This document shows positions 48,242 to 56,435 of a stretch of 56,613 nucleotides of DNA, piece by piece. How positions within the stretch are numbered: position 1 is the first letter of the stretch; the number at the start of each line of letters is the position of its first letter. The position numbers and the translations under genes are program-made. The notes under the pieces are model-generated. The model had not been told where the DNA came from. It worked only from the letters and a program-made list of their open reading frames with translations, and made no database searches. This DNA comes from an uncultured bacterium (GTDB lineage Bacteria > Verrucomicrobiota > Kiritimatiellia > RFP12 > UBA1067), in NCBI GenBank assembly GCA_902799955.1, contig CADCCQ010000039.1, forward strand, positions 1 through 56,613. Direction: 5' to 3'.

Positions 48242-49156
48242 ATGAGACGCTTTCGCGCCATTGTAAAGGCGACGGTTCTCGAGACGACATCAGAGCCGCT
48301 CGCCTTTCTGCTTGCAATAAGCGCCGTGGCGACGGCGACCCTGGCCTCGGTCTTCCACATCCACCAGTTCGGCGAGACGTCGAGGATGGCGCGTGACGCG
48401 TCGCTCTCGGCGCTGCTTGTGTTCGGGCTCCTCTACGTCGTGTTCTGCACGGTGAAGGCGTTTCGGCGCGAGGCGGAGTCCGGCACGATGCAGATGGCGC
48501 TTTCGCATTCGGTGTCGCGCTTCTGCTTCTTCACGGCGAAGGCGACCGGGGTGTTCTTCTCGTACCTCGTGTTCGCGGCGACGATGTACGGCGCCGCGGT
48601 GACGACTGTCGTAGGCGCGGAGGTGGGCGGGCGCATAGCCAGGAACAACGGCTCGTTCGCGTTCATGTGGGGGGCGGCGGTCGCGTGCGACGCGGCGACG
48701 GTCGTCGTCCCGCTTGTCGTCGCCGCCGCGCTGAACAGGTTCGCGCGCTTCCGGTTTGTGTCCACTGCGACGTGGCTCGCAATGTCCGTCTCGCTGTTCG
48801 GCGCGGCGCTCTGCGTTGCGTTCGCGCCGGCGGACGCCGGCGGGGAGGTCGCGGCGGCGCTGCCCGCCAGGCTGGCGCCGGCTGCGCTGCTGCTCGCGCT
48901 CCCGGCCGCGGTGTTCGTGTCCGCCGCGGCCGCGTTCGCCGTGAGGTTCCGAGACAACATCGCCGTGACGTGCTCGTTTGCCGCGGCGGCGCTGTTCCTG
49001 CCGGCCCTTGGCAACTACTATCTTTCCGACGCGCTTTCGGGCGCCGGGCGCATCCCGTGGGGCTACGTCGCCGTGGCGTTTGCCGCGACGCTCCCGCTGG
49101 TGGCGGCGTTCGTCGCCCTCGGGGCGTGGCTCCTGGAGGGCCGGGACGTCGGCTGA
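48242..49156 (+). CDS. ABC transporter permease
   Basis: The 304-residue protein has about seven hydrophobic helices with short loops, an N-terminal amphipathic helix (MRRFRAIVKATVLETT) and two acidic or basic loops (AFRREAESGT, RFRDNIAV). This is the layout of ABC-2-type export permeases. The start is at 48242, 9 nt after the previous stop. The ATPase gene follows at 49186, and a second permease follows that. The substrate is unknown. Confidence 0.75.
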   Translation: MRRFRAIVKATVLETTSEPLAFLLAISAVATATLASVFHIHQFGETSRMARDASLSALLVFGLLYVVFCTVKAFRREAESGTMQMALSHSVSRFCFFTAKATGVFFSYLVFAATMYGAAVTTVVGAEVGGRIARNNGSFAFMWGAAVACDAATVVVPLVVAAALNRFARFRFVSTATWLAMSVSLFGAALCVAFAPADAGGEVAAALPARLAPAALLLALPAAVFVSAAAAFAVRFRDNIAVTCSFAAAALFLPALGNYYLSDALSGAGRIPWGYVAVAFAATLPLVAAFVALGAWLLEGRDVG

Positions 49157-49185
49157 ACGATTTTCAACGAAGGAGCGACTGCGAA

Positions 49186-49962
49186 ATGTCCAGCGAAAAG
49201 ACTGAAGAATGCGGAGCGATAGAGCTGAAGGGCGTCGGCAAGACGTTTCGCGATTTCTGGATGCGCCCGACGGTGAAGGCCGTGGACGGGCTTGACCTCG
49301 CGGTGGCGCGCGGCGACGTCTTCGGGCTTCTCGGCCCCAACGGCAGCGGCAAGTCCACCACGATCAAGATGATCCTCGGGCTGCTCAAGCCGGACTGCGG
49401 CGACGTGCGCCTCTTCGGGCTGCGTCCGCAGTCGGTCGCCGCGAGGCGGCAGCTCGGGTATCTGCCGGAGCTCAGCTACCTCCATCCGTTCCTCACTGCG
49501 AGGGAGACGATGATGTACTACGCGGGGCTGTGCGGACTTGACCGCAGGACGGCGAAGGAGAGGACTGGGCAACTGCTGGAGATGACGGGACTCTCCGACG
49601 TGGCCGGGCGCGCCGTCGGGTCGTTCTCGAAGGGCATGGCTCGCCGCGTGGCGCTGGCGAGCGCGCTCGTCGGGCGTCCGCAGCTGCTTATACTCGACGA
49701 GCCGACAAGCGGGCTCGACCCGATCTCTACGAACGAGGTGAAGACGCTGGTGAAGACGCTCGCCGCAGGCGGCATGACGATCCTGATGACGTCCCACCTC
49801 CTGGCGGACGCGCAGGACGTCTGCACGCGCGTCGCGATCCTCGACGGCGGGCGCAAGGTGGCGGAGGGCGGCATCGGCGAGATCGGCCAGTCGCTGGAGA
49901 CGTTCTTCCTCTCCAAGGTCGGCGAGGGCAGGGACTTCAAGGTCGCGGAGTTTCTGAAGTGA
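49186..49962 (+). CDS. ABC transporter ATP-binding protein
   Basis: The 258-residue ATPase has Walker A GPNGSGKST (50-58), a signature FSKGMARR (the LSGGQ position), Walker B LLILDEPTSGLDP (D171, E172) and an H-loop TSHLL. It belongs to the ABC-2 exporter class (CcmA/NatA style). AAGGAGC precedes the ATG. Its stop overlaps the next start (GTGA). With the two permeases it forms an exporter, perhaps for a membrane or secreted component. Confidence 0.9.
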   Translation: MSSEKTEECGAIELKGVGKTFRDFWMRPTVKAVDGLDLAVARGDVFGLLGPNGSGKSTTIKMILGLLKPDCGDVRLFGLRPQSVAARRQLGYLPELSYLHPFLTARETMMYYAGLCGLDRRTAKERTGQLLEMTGLSDVAGRAVGSFSKGMARRVALASALVGRPQLLILDEPTSGLDPISTNEVKTLVKTLAAGGMTILMTSHLLADAQDVCTRVAILDGGRKVAEGGIGEIGQSLETFFLSKVGEGRDFKVAEFLK

Positions 49963-51227
49963 AGGCGTTCCTCTCCGTTGTCTCGCTTGAGCTCAAGGCG
50001 GTGTTCCGCTCCAAGGCGCTTTTCGTCCTTGTCGCCGCCTCCGTCGGGTGGGTGTTGCTGCTGCCGCACGTCGCAAGGGGCGACGGGACGGACTCCGGGG
50101 CGTTTGCGCTTCGCGTCCTGTACGGCCTTGGCGCGGTGTTCGCGATTGTCCTCGTGTCGTTCGCGGCGGCTGCGGCCGGCTCGCTTTCGCGCGACCGCGC
50201 CGCGAAGAGGCTCCAGCTGACGATGGTGCGCCCCGTCAGACACTCCATCGTCGCGCTCGGCCGCATGGCCGCGCTATCCGCGTCCGCCGCGCTGGTCCTG
50301 GGCGCCGCGTGCCTTGCCGTCCTCGCCAGGGAGGGGAACTCGCGCACCTGCGACCATGTGTACGCCCCAAAGCTCGAGGACCCCGCCGCGGCAGCGGAGC
50401 GGATGTACGCGGAATACTGCGAGAAGTACCCCGACTTCAGGCGGAATTCCGAGGAGGTAGGCGTCGGCAACGTCAAGAACTACCTGATGCTGACGGCGCG
50501 CGACGAGTACCAGTCGGTCGCGAAGGGGGAGACGGCGACGTGGGAGTTCCCGTCGGCGCCGGCGCGCGGACGCTTCTCCGCGCGCGTGATGATGACGGAC
50601 CTCTACGGTCGCCTCGACAAGGTGAACGGCGTTTTCCGCCTCGGGAATGCGGTCGGGGAGATGAACCGCCTGAACAAGACGGTCGCGAGGGTCGCGCTTT
50701 CGGCGGTCGCCGGGGGAGGCGAATCCGAATCCGGGAACCGCGTGCTTTCCTTCGAGAACAAGGGCGAGACTGACGTCTCGTTCCAGCCCAGGAGGGACAT
50801 CCGGCTGCTGGCTGGGGCCGACGGCTTCGCCTGGAACCTCCTGCGGGCGTGGCTGGTAATGTCCGCAGTCGTCTCGATGGCGATTGCGCTGGCGACGTTC
50901 CTCGGATCCTGCCTGAGCCGCAGCGTGGCCGTGTTCTGCGTGTCTGCGATCCTCGCGGCGTCGGCGGTGGCGCCGTCCGCGCTGGACCAGGCGCCGGATC
51001 CGTTCACGGCGACCGGGGTCGAGCGGGCGAGCCTGAGGCTGACCGCGTTTGCGGACGCCGCGACGGGGCCGCTCAACTCCTACTCGCCGATAACGTTGCT
51101 GTCGGAGGGCGAATGCGTGGAGCGGTCCGACGTGCTTTCGTCGGCCCTCTTCGGCTTCGCGGCGTTCCCGTTCGTCTTCGCGCTTCTGGCGGGCCTCGTC
51201 ATGTCCCGCGTCGCGGGGAGGGAGTAG
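49959..51227 (+). CDS. ABC-2-type permease with a large periplasmic insert
   Basis: The 422-residue protein starts with GTG overlapping the ATPase stop (GTGA). It has helices near residues 20-40, 50-75, 95-115, then a polar insert of about 170 residues (about 120-285, including RTCDHVYAPKLED and YEEVGVGNVKNYLML-like stretches) and further helices toward the C-terminus (about 290-420). Such inserts occur in exporters whose extracytoplasmic loop handles a substrate. The stop is followed at once by the GA-rich repeat tract. Confidence 0.8.
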   Translation: MKAFLSVVSLELKAVFRSKALFVLVAASVGWVLLLPHVARGDGTDSGAFALRVLYGLGAVFAIVLVSFAAAAAGSLSRDRAAKRLQLTMVRPVRHSIVALGRMAALSASAALVLGAACLAVLAREGNSRTCDHVYAPKLEDPAAAAERMYAEYCEKYPDFRRNSEEVGVGNVKNYLMLTARDEYQSVAKGETATWEFPSAPARGRFSARVMMTDLYGRLDKVNGVFRLGNAVGEMNRLNKTVARVALSAVAGGGESESGNRVLSFENKGETDVSFQPRRDIRLLAGADGFAWNLLRAWLVMSAVVSMAIALATFLGSCLSRSVAVFCVSAILAASAVAPSALDQAPDPFTATGVERASLRLTAFADAATGPLNSYSPITLLSEGECVERSDVLSSALFGFAAFPFVFALLAGLVMSRVAGRE

Positions 51228-51231
51228 GGAA

Positions 51232-51376
51232 GAGTGGAAAATGAAGAATGAAGAGTGAAGATTGGGGAATGAGAGTATGCAATTGTGGAATAACCCAAGC
51301 CACTCTCCAACTCGAACTCGAGACTCCAACTGAATTTACGAGTTGTGTAATTTTGTTTTCCAACGATAGATGATTT
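51232..51376 (+). repeat. Purine-rich repeat tract and AT-rich spacer after the ABC genes
   Basis: From 51232 to about 51290 the sequence is a run of AGAATGA, AGAGTGA, AGATTGG and GGAATGA heptamers, followed by TATGCAATTGTGGAA (51276-51290), identical to 1535-1549. From 51291 to 51376 I see no gene or repeat. Confidence 0.6.
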
Positions 51377-51387
51377 TGTGATACAAT
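51377..51387 (+). promoter_or_regulatory. Extended -10 promoter of a predicted small RNA
   Basis: TGTGATACAAT (core TACAAT 51382-51387), with no good -35. Predicted start near 51394. Confidence 0.5.
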
Positions 51388-51393
51388 ATTGAG

Positions 51394-51577
51394 TGTTCAG
51401 AGGATGCGGCGAAAGTCGTGCTCCTCCAGACGACGGCGCCGATGGGAGAAATCCAAAGGGCCGAGAATCAAGGTAGCATCAACGCTACACGTCGTTCATC
51501 CGAAATACCACCACGTGTTTCATCTTGCGAACGACATGTAAGTGGAGATGCGCCCTACTGGGCGCATTCTCTCTTTC
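51394..51577 (+). ncRNA. Predicted structured RNA of unknown class
   Basis: About 184 nt with a promoter and a terminator. P1: GGATG (51402-51406)/CATCC (51497-51501). Next a GAAA-tetraloop hairpin (51406-51419). A second helix ACGACG (51430-51435)/CGTCGT (51490-51495) encloses a GTAGC/GCTAC hairpin (51473-51488). A separate hairpin is CCAC plus ACGTGT (51508-51518) with ACATGT plus GTGG (51534-51545). Last is the terminator. No coding frame fits. It does not match tmRNA, RNase P, SRP or 6S consensus motifs that I can recall. It could also be a riboswitch-like leader for the downstream gene, but the terminator sits about 170 nt before that gene. Confidence 0.5.
51548..51577 (+). terminator. 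Rho-independent terminator of the predicted RNA
   Basis: ATGCGCCC (51548-51555), loop TACT, GGGCGCAT (51560-51567), then TCTCTCTTTC. The stem is 8 bp and GC-rich, followed by a T-rich run. Confidence 0.75.
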
Positions 51578-51708
51578 ATGTATTCGCATAGGCCCGTGGT
51601 GGGGCTTCGGATGAGTGCATGGATGGGAAGTGCGCTCTTTTTCATGCATCGGGTGCCGTGTCCGGCGATTTATGGTACGCAAGAACAAGAAGTTCCGCAT
51701 AAGGTTCT

Positions 51709-51745
51709 CACGCAGAGGCGCAGAGACGCGGAGGAGAGGTGAGGT
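51709..51745 (+). repeat. 8-bp CGCAGAGG-type repeat in the leader of the 51751 gene
   Basis: CGCAGAGG, CGCAGAGA and CGCGGAGG follow one another before the ribosome site. It recalls the CACGCAGAGGCGCAGAG-type repeats known from other phyla such as cyanobacteria. Confidence 0.55.
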
Positions 51746-51750
51746 TGGAC

Positions 51751-54700
51751 ATGATGAAGAAGTTGATGTTGGCAGTTGCGCTTGGCGTTACGCTGACGGG
51801 ATTTGGCGAAACCGTAACGAACGTGCGCGGCTCGCAGCGGCCAAACTCGAAACTTGTTGACATCTACTACGACCTCAACGCCTCCGACGGTGGAACGTAT
51901 ATGGTCGAAGTTGCGATTGAGGGGCGAACCGATACGGTGACCGCGACAACATTTAGCGGCGATGTGGGCAAAGGCATTGCTCCCGGCAAAAATCACCACA
52001 TCGTTTGGGAGGCAGGAGCGGACTGGCGCGGCAAGGATGGTGATGTAAAGGCTATCGTGACTGCTACGATAGAGGATAAACACAACAAGGTTCAACTCTG
52101 GGCGGGTGGTCCGTGCTGGGCTGATAGGAATATTGGTGCAAGTGCGCCGTGGAATTACGGCCTCTATTTCTGGTGGGGCGATACTGCGGGGCATCGGCCA
52201 GGTTACAACTTCTACTCTGACAACTCCGCCATTTACACATACGGCAACGGCAAAAGCGTAGCGGAATTGCAAAGCGCCGGTTGGGTGACGAGCAGCGGTG
52301 TCCTTGCGCCAAGCCACGATGCGGCGCATGTCAAGTGGGGTGGCGCTTGGCGGATGCCGACGAAACAGGAGTTTGACGGTCTCAACAACAACTGCGATTG
52401 GACGTGGACGACACAGAGCGGCGTGAACGGCTATGTCGTTCGCGGCAGGGGGGTGTACGCCTCCAATAGCATCTTCCTCCCCGCCGCCGGCTACTGCGAC
52501 GGGACTTCGCTCTACAATTCCGGTTTCGATGGCAGCTGCTGGTCGTCCGTCCCGCGCTCGGACTACAGCTACTACCACGCGTACGGGTTGTACTTCTTTT
52601 CGGGCTATCGCGGCTGGCGCAGCAGCGGCCGCCTCTACGGGCAGTCTATTCGCCCTGTCCAAGGGCCCTCTACGGCGGAGGTCGCGACAGGCAGTTCCGC
52701 GTGCTTTCCTGTCGATACAACCGACGGGGCGCTGATGGTCGCGGATGTGAGGTGCAAATACTTTGATGGCGAGTATGGCGGCGTGGGGCGCAAGGCAACG
52801 TTCCTGAGTGGCGTCTCGTGCGATATCGAGATGACGATTCTGGACGACCCAGTAAATGTCGATCATTGGCTTGTGAATGGGCAAGTGGTCACGACACAGA
52901 CGTTCATGTTTGATGTCGGCTCTCTGGCGGTCGGCGGACGCTTGGAGGTCATCGCCGTCGGCAAGGAGGATGGCGTAAAATCTAAGCCGTTCCGCGCGAA
53001 CTTCGATGTGGCAAAGCATGTTGACGAGGAACATATGGGGCTTTGGACGGCGAGGCCATCGAATAGCGGCGGGATTGACGAGATACGCTATACCATAGTT
53101 GGCGCAGGATCGGTATCCTTCCCGTTGGCGCTGGAGAAAAAGATTACAAAACCTGCTATGCTAAGGTGGGGCCCGGGCGACAATTGGTCGATATGCCCGA
53201 AGGTCGAGCTGACGCCTGAGGTGCGCTCTAGTGGGAACGGCTGCTGCAAGCTTGCCACCATAAAAGGGACGTCGAAAAACAAGTTTGGTGAAGTAATGGA
53301 CAAGGACGTCGCCTTCACATTATCTGGAGGTCCGCTAACGCTGTCGTGGAATGCCATGAAACAAAAGTGGGTATGCGAGTCCGCCTCATTCGGCCTGGAG
53401 GCGAAAGGATCGATTCGTCGCTCTTATCCATATTTCACTCCTACCATTCCACCGATACCAGTAGGGTATGTCAAGTGGAAGGGGGAGATAGCGTTGTCGG
53501 GTTCGGTCAAGGTGTCGGGGATTGATTCCGCCTTAAGTGGAAACGGCTGGGGCGGACTCGAAAGCGCATTCACTTTCCGTAGCGATAGTTTTCCAAAATT
53601 TTCTGCAGGTGGCGGATTGGGTGTCGATGGATGCGCATGCATCGAGGGTTTAATTTCTGGGATGTCCGTCTTTAATGTGACATACAGCAAAGGAGCTTGG
53701 TCCGATTTTAGATGGGGTTTAAAGGCATCCGGTGAATTATCCTATAAGCTTTTTGTGCTCGAAGGAAAACTTATTGAACTGACCTCGGATACGTACTGGT
53801 TAATCAACAACACCTCTCCCAAGTCTATGCGGCTTATGGCTAGCACTCCGACTGCCGATATTGAATGGCGGTTGCAGTCGCGTGACTATTTGAAGAAGGA
53901 AACGCCGCGTATGCGTCTGATGGCTGCCGCTCCAACGGATGGAGTGGTGGAGAGCGGTGGTTATCCTAATCCCGCGCCTGCGATGGCGAGCGGAGCGGTT
54001 TGCGACGCGCTTGCGTATTTGCGAGACAATGCAGAGAGAACTTCCGCGAACCGCACGGAACTTGTGCTTCGCCCGGGAACGAGCAACGAATGGGACGCGG
54101 CGGAGGTCGTGTGGGACGACGGTACGGCGGACTTCATGCCTGAAATTGCGGCGATGCCTGACGGTTCGTTTGTGGCGACGTGGGCGAATGCGGGGCGCAC
54201 GTTCAGTGATGACGTGACGCTCCCTGAGATGTGCGGTGCGATGGAAATTGCTGTTGGCGTCCGCAACGCCGCGACGGGTGCGTGGTCGTGCCGCAATTTG
54301 ACGGCGGACTCCGTGCTCGACTTTGCGCCTGTCGTGCGGACAGGGACGAACGGCACGGCGTTGGTTGTGTGGCTCAGGAACGCGGCGGGAAGCCTCGCCG
54401 GTTCGGCGGTAGAGCCGACGGACATCATGGCGTCGGTCTATGCCAACGGGGCATGGAGCGCACCGGCGGCAGTAGTCTCGGGTGCAGGTTCTGTGAGCGG
54501 CTTTGATGTTGCGTTCGACGGCGAGAATGCCGTGCTGGCGTTCTCGAAGGATGCGGACGGCAATCAGGAGACGATGGGAGACATGGAGATATTCGCTGTC
54601 CGTTTCAACGGCGCGGCCTGGGGCGAACCGGCGAGGCTGACTTATGCAGGTGATTCGGACGGACAGCCTTTCGTGCGTGGTGGTGCGGGAACAGGGGTTG

Positions 54701-56235
54701 CGGTCCTCTGGACGGAGAAAGGCGCGCTGATGGAGACGACGGAGCTTACCGTTTCCAATGCCGTTGCCGTTGCGGCGGCAGATGGCTGGATGCTTTCGGG
54801 CGGATGCTCGGTGATGCGCGGCGCGGATGGTCGCGACGCGCTCGTATGGGGCGGAGATTCGGCTGCGGGCGGCGTGGCGAATGCGCCGGTGGCGATGATG
54901 TATGATCCTGTCTGCGGTGCATGGGGCGCACCGAGAAAGCTGCTCGACGACGGACGCTACGAGCGGCAGCTTGCGGGTGCTGTAGGCGCGGATGGCGGAA
55001 TAAGGATCGGCTATGAATCGTCTTCAGTTTCGACAAATGCGCAGGGCGAGGTGATATTCGGCGATGTAGAACTCCGTACGCGCCACATTCCGGCGATATG
55101 CGATCTCGCGGTGGCGGAGGACGGCTTTTCTTTCGCGTCCGACGACCTTGTGGACGGCGACGAGACTGTCTTGACTGTCAAGGTCGCGAATCTTGGCTTC
55201 AAGACGGCGACAAACGCGACGGTTACGGTGTACGAGGGTGCTGGCGACGAGAAGGGGGAATTGGAGAGTGTTGTAACGAACTTTCCGGGCGGAGGGGTTG
55301 TCGCCGTCAGCGTTCCGTGGACGGTGGACAACACGCAGTCTAATCTGCAGTTCACGGTCGAGATCGACGCGGGCGGGTGCGAGGACGAAGGCGCGGACGG
55401 CAACAACGTCTATATCTGGAACGCGGGGGCGTATGATGTCTCGTTCTCCGGCGTGGCGGTGCGGAACGAGAGCGCGACGCGGCGGCTGGTGACGGCGGCG
55501 GTCTCCAATGCGGGGCTGGCGCCGCTTCTGAGCGGCGGCAAGGTCGTGTTCCGCAGGGGTGGCGAGAGCGGCGAAGTGCTGGCGGTGGACGAGATAGGAA
55601 CCGTCTGGCCGGGCACGAACGGCGTGTACAATGCCGGCTTCGCCTGGGACATGGAGGGCGTGGCGTTCACGTCGGTGTGGGAGACGGTATGCGTGCAGCT
55701 ATTCCCCGATGGCGTCGTGGGGTCTTCGCTTGACGCGGCGGACATGACGTTTGTACAGGTGGCGACGACGAAGGCATTTGGTTTCATGGTCAATGAAGTC
55801 GTGCCCGGCAGCAATGACAGTAATGATCCACTCACTGCGGCGCAGGCGGATTGGCTGAATTCGTTTCATGATGGATACGATGCTGTCAAGGGTCGGATTG
55901 CAGGACTCACGACGACGCAGTTCAACAATGCCTACCTCCTCAACCTAGACCTGATGAGTGATGGCTTCGGATACGGATTCAACATCTCCGGCATTTACGC
56001 CGACGGCGAAAATGTGAACCTCACCGTTGCGCTCGTGCGCACGAACGCCATGCAGACTACGGGCATCAACGGATCCCTCAGGGTCTACGGCGGTAAGACT
56101 CCTGCTGGTATCACCAACTACATCGACACGGCGGTGTTCGACGACGCGAAATTTGTAGGAGGCAACGAGACGCATACGACGTTCCATCAAGACGGCACGA
56201 ACACTTTTTTCAGGGCGACGATTGAATTGAAATAA
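51751..56235 (+). CDS. Giant secreted protein with Fibrobacter-type paralogous and CARDB domains
   Basis: The 1494-residue exported protein has a signal peptide (MMKKLMLAVALGVTLTGFGE). Domains in order: a beta-sandwich at about 20-105 (VDIYYDLNASDGG); a Fib_succ_major-type domain at about 112-306 (WADRNIG, YFWWGDT, WRMPTKQEFDGL, YGQSIRPVQ); an unrecognised part at about 320-750; a likely beta-propeller made of WSAP-type repeats at about 770-1110 (SFVATWA, ALVVWLRN, NGAWSAP); a CARDB-like domain at about 1120-1215; and a C-terminal sandwich ending FFRATIELK. Its function is unknown; surface attachment is a fair guess from domain types. The frame is open to a GTG at 51739, but the ATG at 51751 or 51754 fits the signal peptide, with GAGG before it. 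Confidence 0.7.
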   Translation: MMKKLMLAVALGVTLTGFGETVTNVRGSQRPNSKLVDIYYDLNASDGGTYMVEVAIEGRTDTVTATTFSGDVGKGIAPGKNHHIVWEAGADWRGKDGDVKAIVTATIEDKHNKVQLWAGGPCWADRNIGASAPWNYGLYFWWGDTAGHRPGYNFYSDNSAIYTYGNGKSVAELQSAGWVTSSGVLAPSHDAAHVKWGGAWRMPTKQEFDGLNNNCDWTWTTQSGVNGYVVRGRGVYASNSIFLPAAGYCDGTSLYNSGFDGSCWSSVPRSDYSYYHAYGLYFFSGYRGWRSSGRLYGQSIRPVQGPSTAEVATGSSACFPVDTTDGALMVADVRCKYFDGEYGGVGRKATFLSGVSCDIEMTILDDPVNVDHWLVNGQVVTTQTFMFDVGSLAVGGRLEVIAVGKEDGVKSKPFRANFDVAKHVDEEHMGLWTARPSNSGGIDEIRYTIVGAGSVSFPLALEKKITKPAMLRWGPGDNWSICPKVELTPEVRSSGNGCCKLATIKGTSKNKFGEVMDKDVAFTLSGGPLTLSWNAMKQKWVCESASFGLEAKGSIRRSYPYFTPTIPPIPVGYVKWKGEIALSGSVKVSGIDSALSGNGWGGLESAFTFRSDSFPKFSAGGGLGVDGCACIEGLISGMSVFNVTYSKGAWSDFRWGLKASGELSYKLFVLEGKLIELTSDTYWLINNTSPKSMRLMASTPTADIEWRLQSRDYLKKETPRMRLMAAAPTDGVVESGGYPNPAPAMASGAVCDALAYLRDNAERTSANRTELVLRPGTSNEWDAAEVVWDDGTADFMPEIAAMPDGSFVATWANAGRTFSDDVTLPEMCGAMEIAVGVRNAATGAWSCRNLTADSVLDFAPVVRTGTNGTALVVWLRNAAGSLAGSAVEPTDIMASVYANGAWSAPAAVVSGAGSVSGFDVAFDGENAVLAFSKDADGNQETMGDMEIFAVRFNGAAWGEPARLTYAGDSDGQPFVRGGAGTGVAVLWTEKGALMETTELTVSNAVAVAAADGWMLSGGCSVMRGADGRDALVWGGDSAAGGVANAPVAMMYDPVCGAWGAPRKLLDDGRYERQLAGAVGADGGIRIGYESSSVSTNAQGEVIFGDVELRTRHIPAICDLAVAEDGFSFASDDLVDGDETVLTVKVANLGFKTATNATVTVYEGAGDEKGELESVVTNFPGGGVVAVSVPWTVDNTQSNLQFTVEIDAGGCEDEGADGNNVYIWNAGAYDVSFSGVAVRNESATRRLVTAAVSNAGLAPLLSGGKVVFRRGGESGEVLAVDEIGTVWPGTNGVYNAGFAWDMEGVAFTSVWETVCVQLFPDGVVGSSLDAADMTFVQVATTKAFGFMVNEVVPGSNDSNDPLTAAQADWLNSFHDGYDAVKGRIAGLTTTQFNNAYLLNLDLMSDGFGYGFNISGIYADGENVNLTVALVRTNAMQTTGINGSLRVYGGKTPAGITNYIDTAVFDDAKFVGGNETHTTFHQDGTNTFFRATIELK

Positions 56236-56416
56236 TTGAATACATATTTCGTTGTGAAGTTGGAACATTTTGTGTTGGATAGGCACCATCGGTCTCAAGT
56301 GCCGACGACGAGGACGTCGTCGCTACGCAGAGATAGTTGTTAGTGCCTAGTCGGCAACATTCCCATTCTCTCTTTCTACATTTTCTCCACTTCTACACGG
56401 CCAAACTTCCCGTGTT
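56236..56416. other. Intergenic gap with a palindromic element and a pyrimidine-rich tract
   Basis: Apart from the palindromic element at 56280-56349, a pyrimidine-rich tract (56355-56398, with GTCGGCAACATTCCCATTC) lies here; on the other strand its end resembles part of the 3' tract of ybeY (AATGTTGCC followed by AC). No gene is seen. Confidence 0.45.
56280..56349. repeat. MITE/REP-like palindromic element, copy 2
   Basis: Ends are TAGGCAC (56280-56286) and GTGCCTA (56343-56349), perfect inverted repeats. Inside is the 8-bp stem CGACGACG/CGTCGTCG (56303-56310 and 56315-56322), the core shared with copy 1 (14347-14373) in inverted orientation, including the adjoining GCGTAG. Confidence 0.55.
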
Positions 56417-56427
56417 TGTGATAAAAT
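56417..56427 (+). promoter_or_regulatory. Extended -10 promoter of the last gene
   Basis: TGTGATAAAAT, with no good -35. The predicted start lies near 56434, next to GTG at 56436. Confidence 0.5.
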
Positions 56428-56435
56428 ATACAAAA

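Noticed and set aside
51394..51577. The predicted RNA as tmRNA, RNase P RNA, SRP RNA or 6S RNA
   Set aside because: I find no tRNA-like ends or tag frame, none of the P-RNA conserved blocks, no SRP GGAA-type apical motif and no single long rod with a central bubble.
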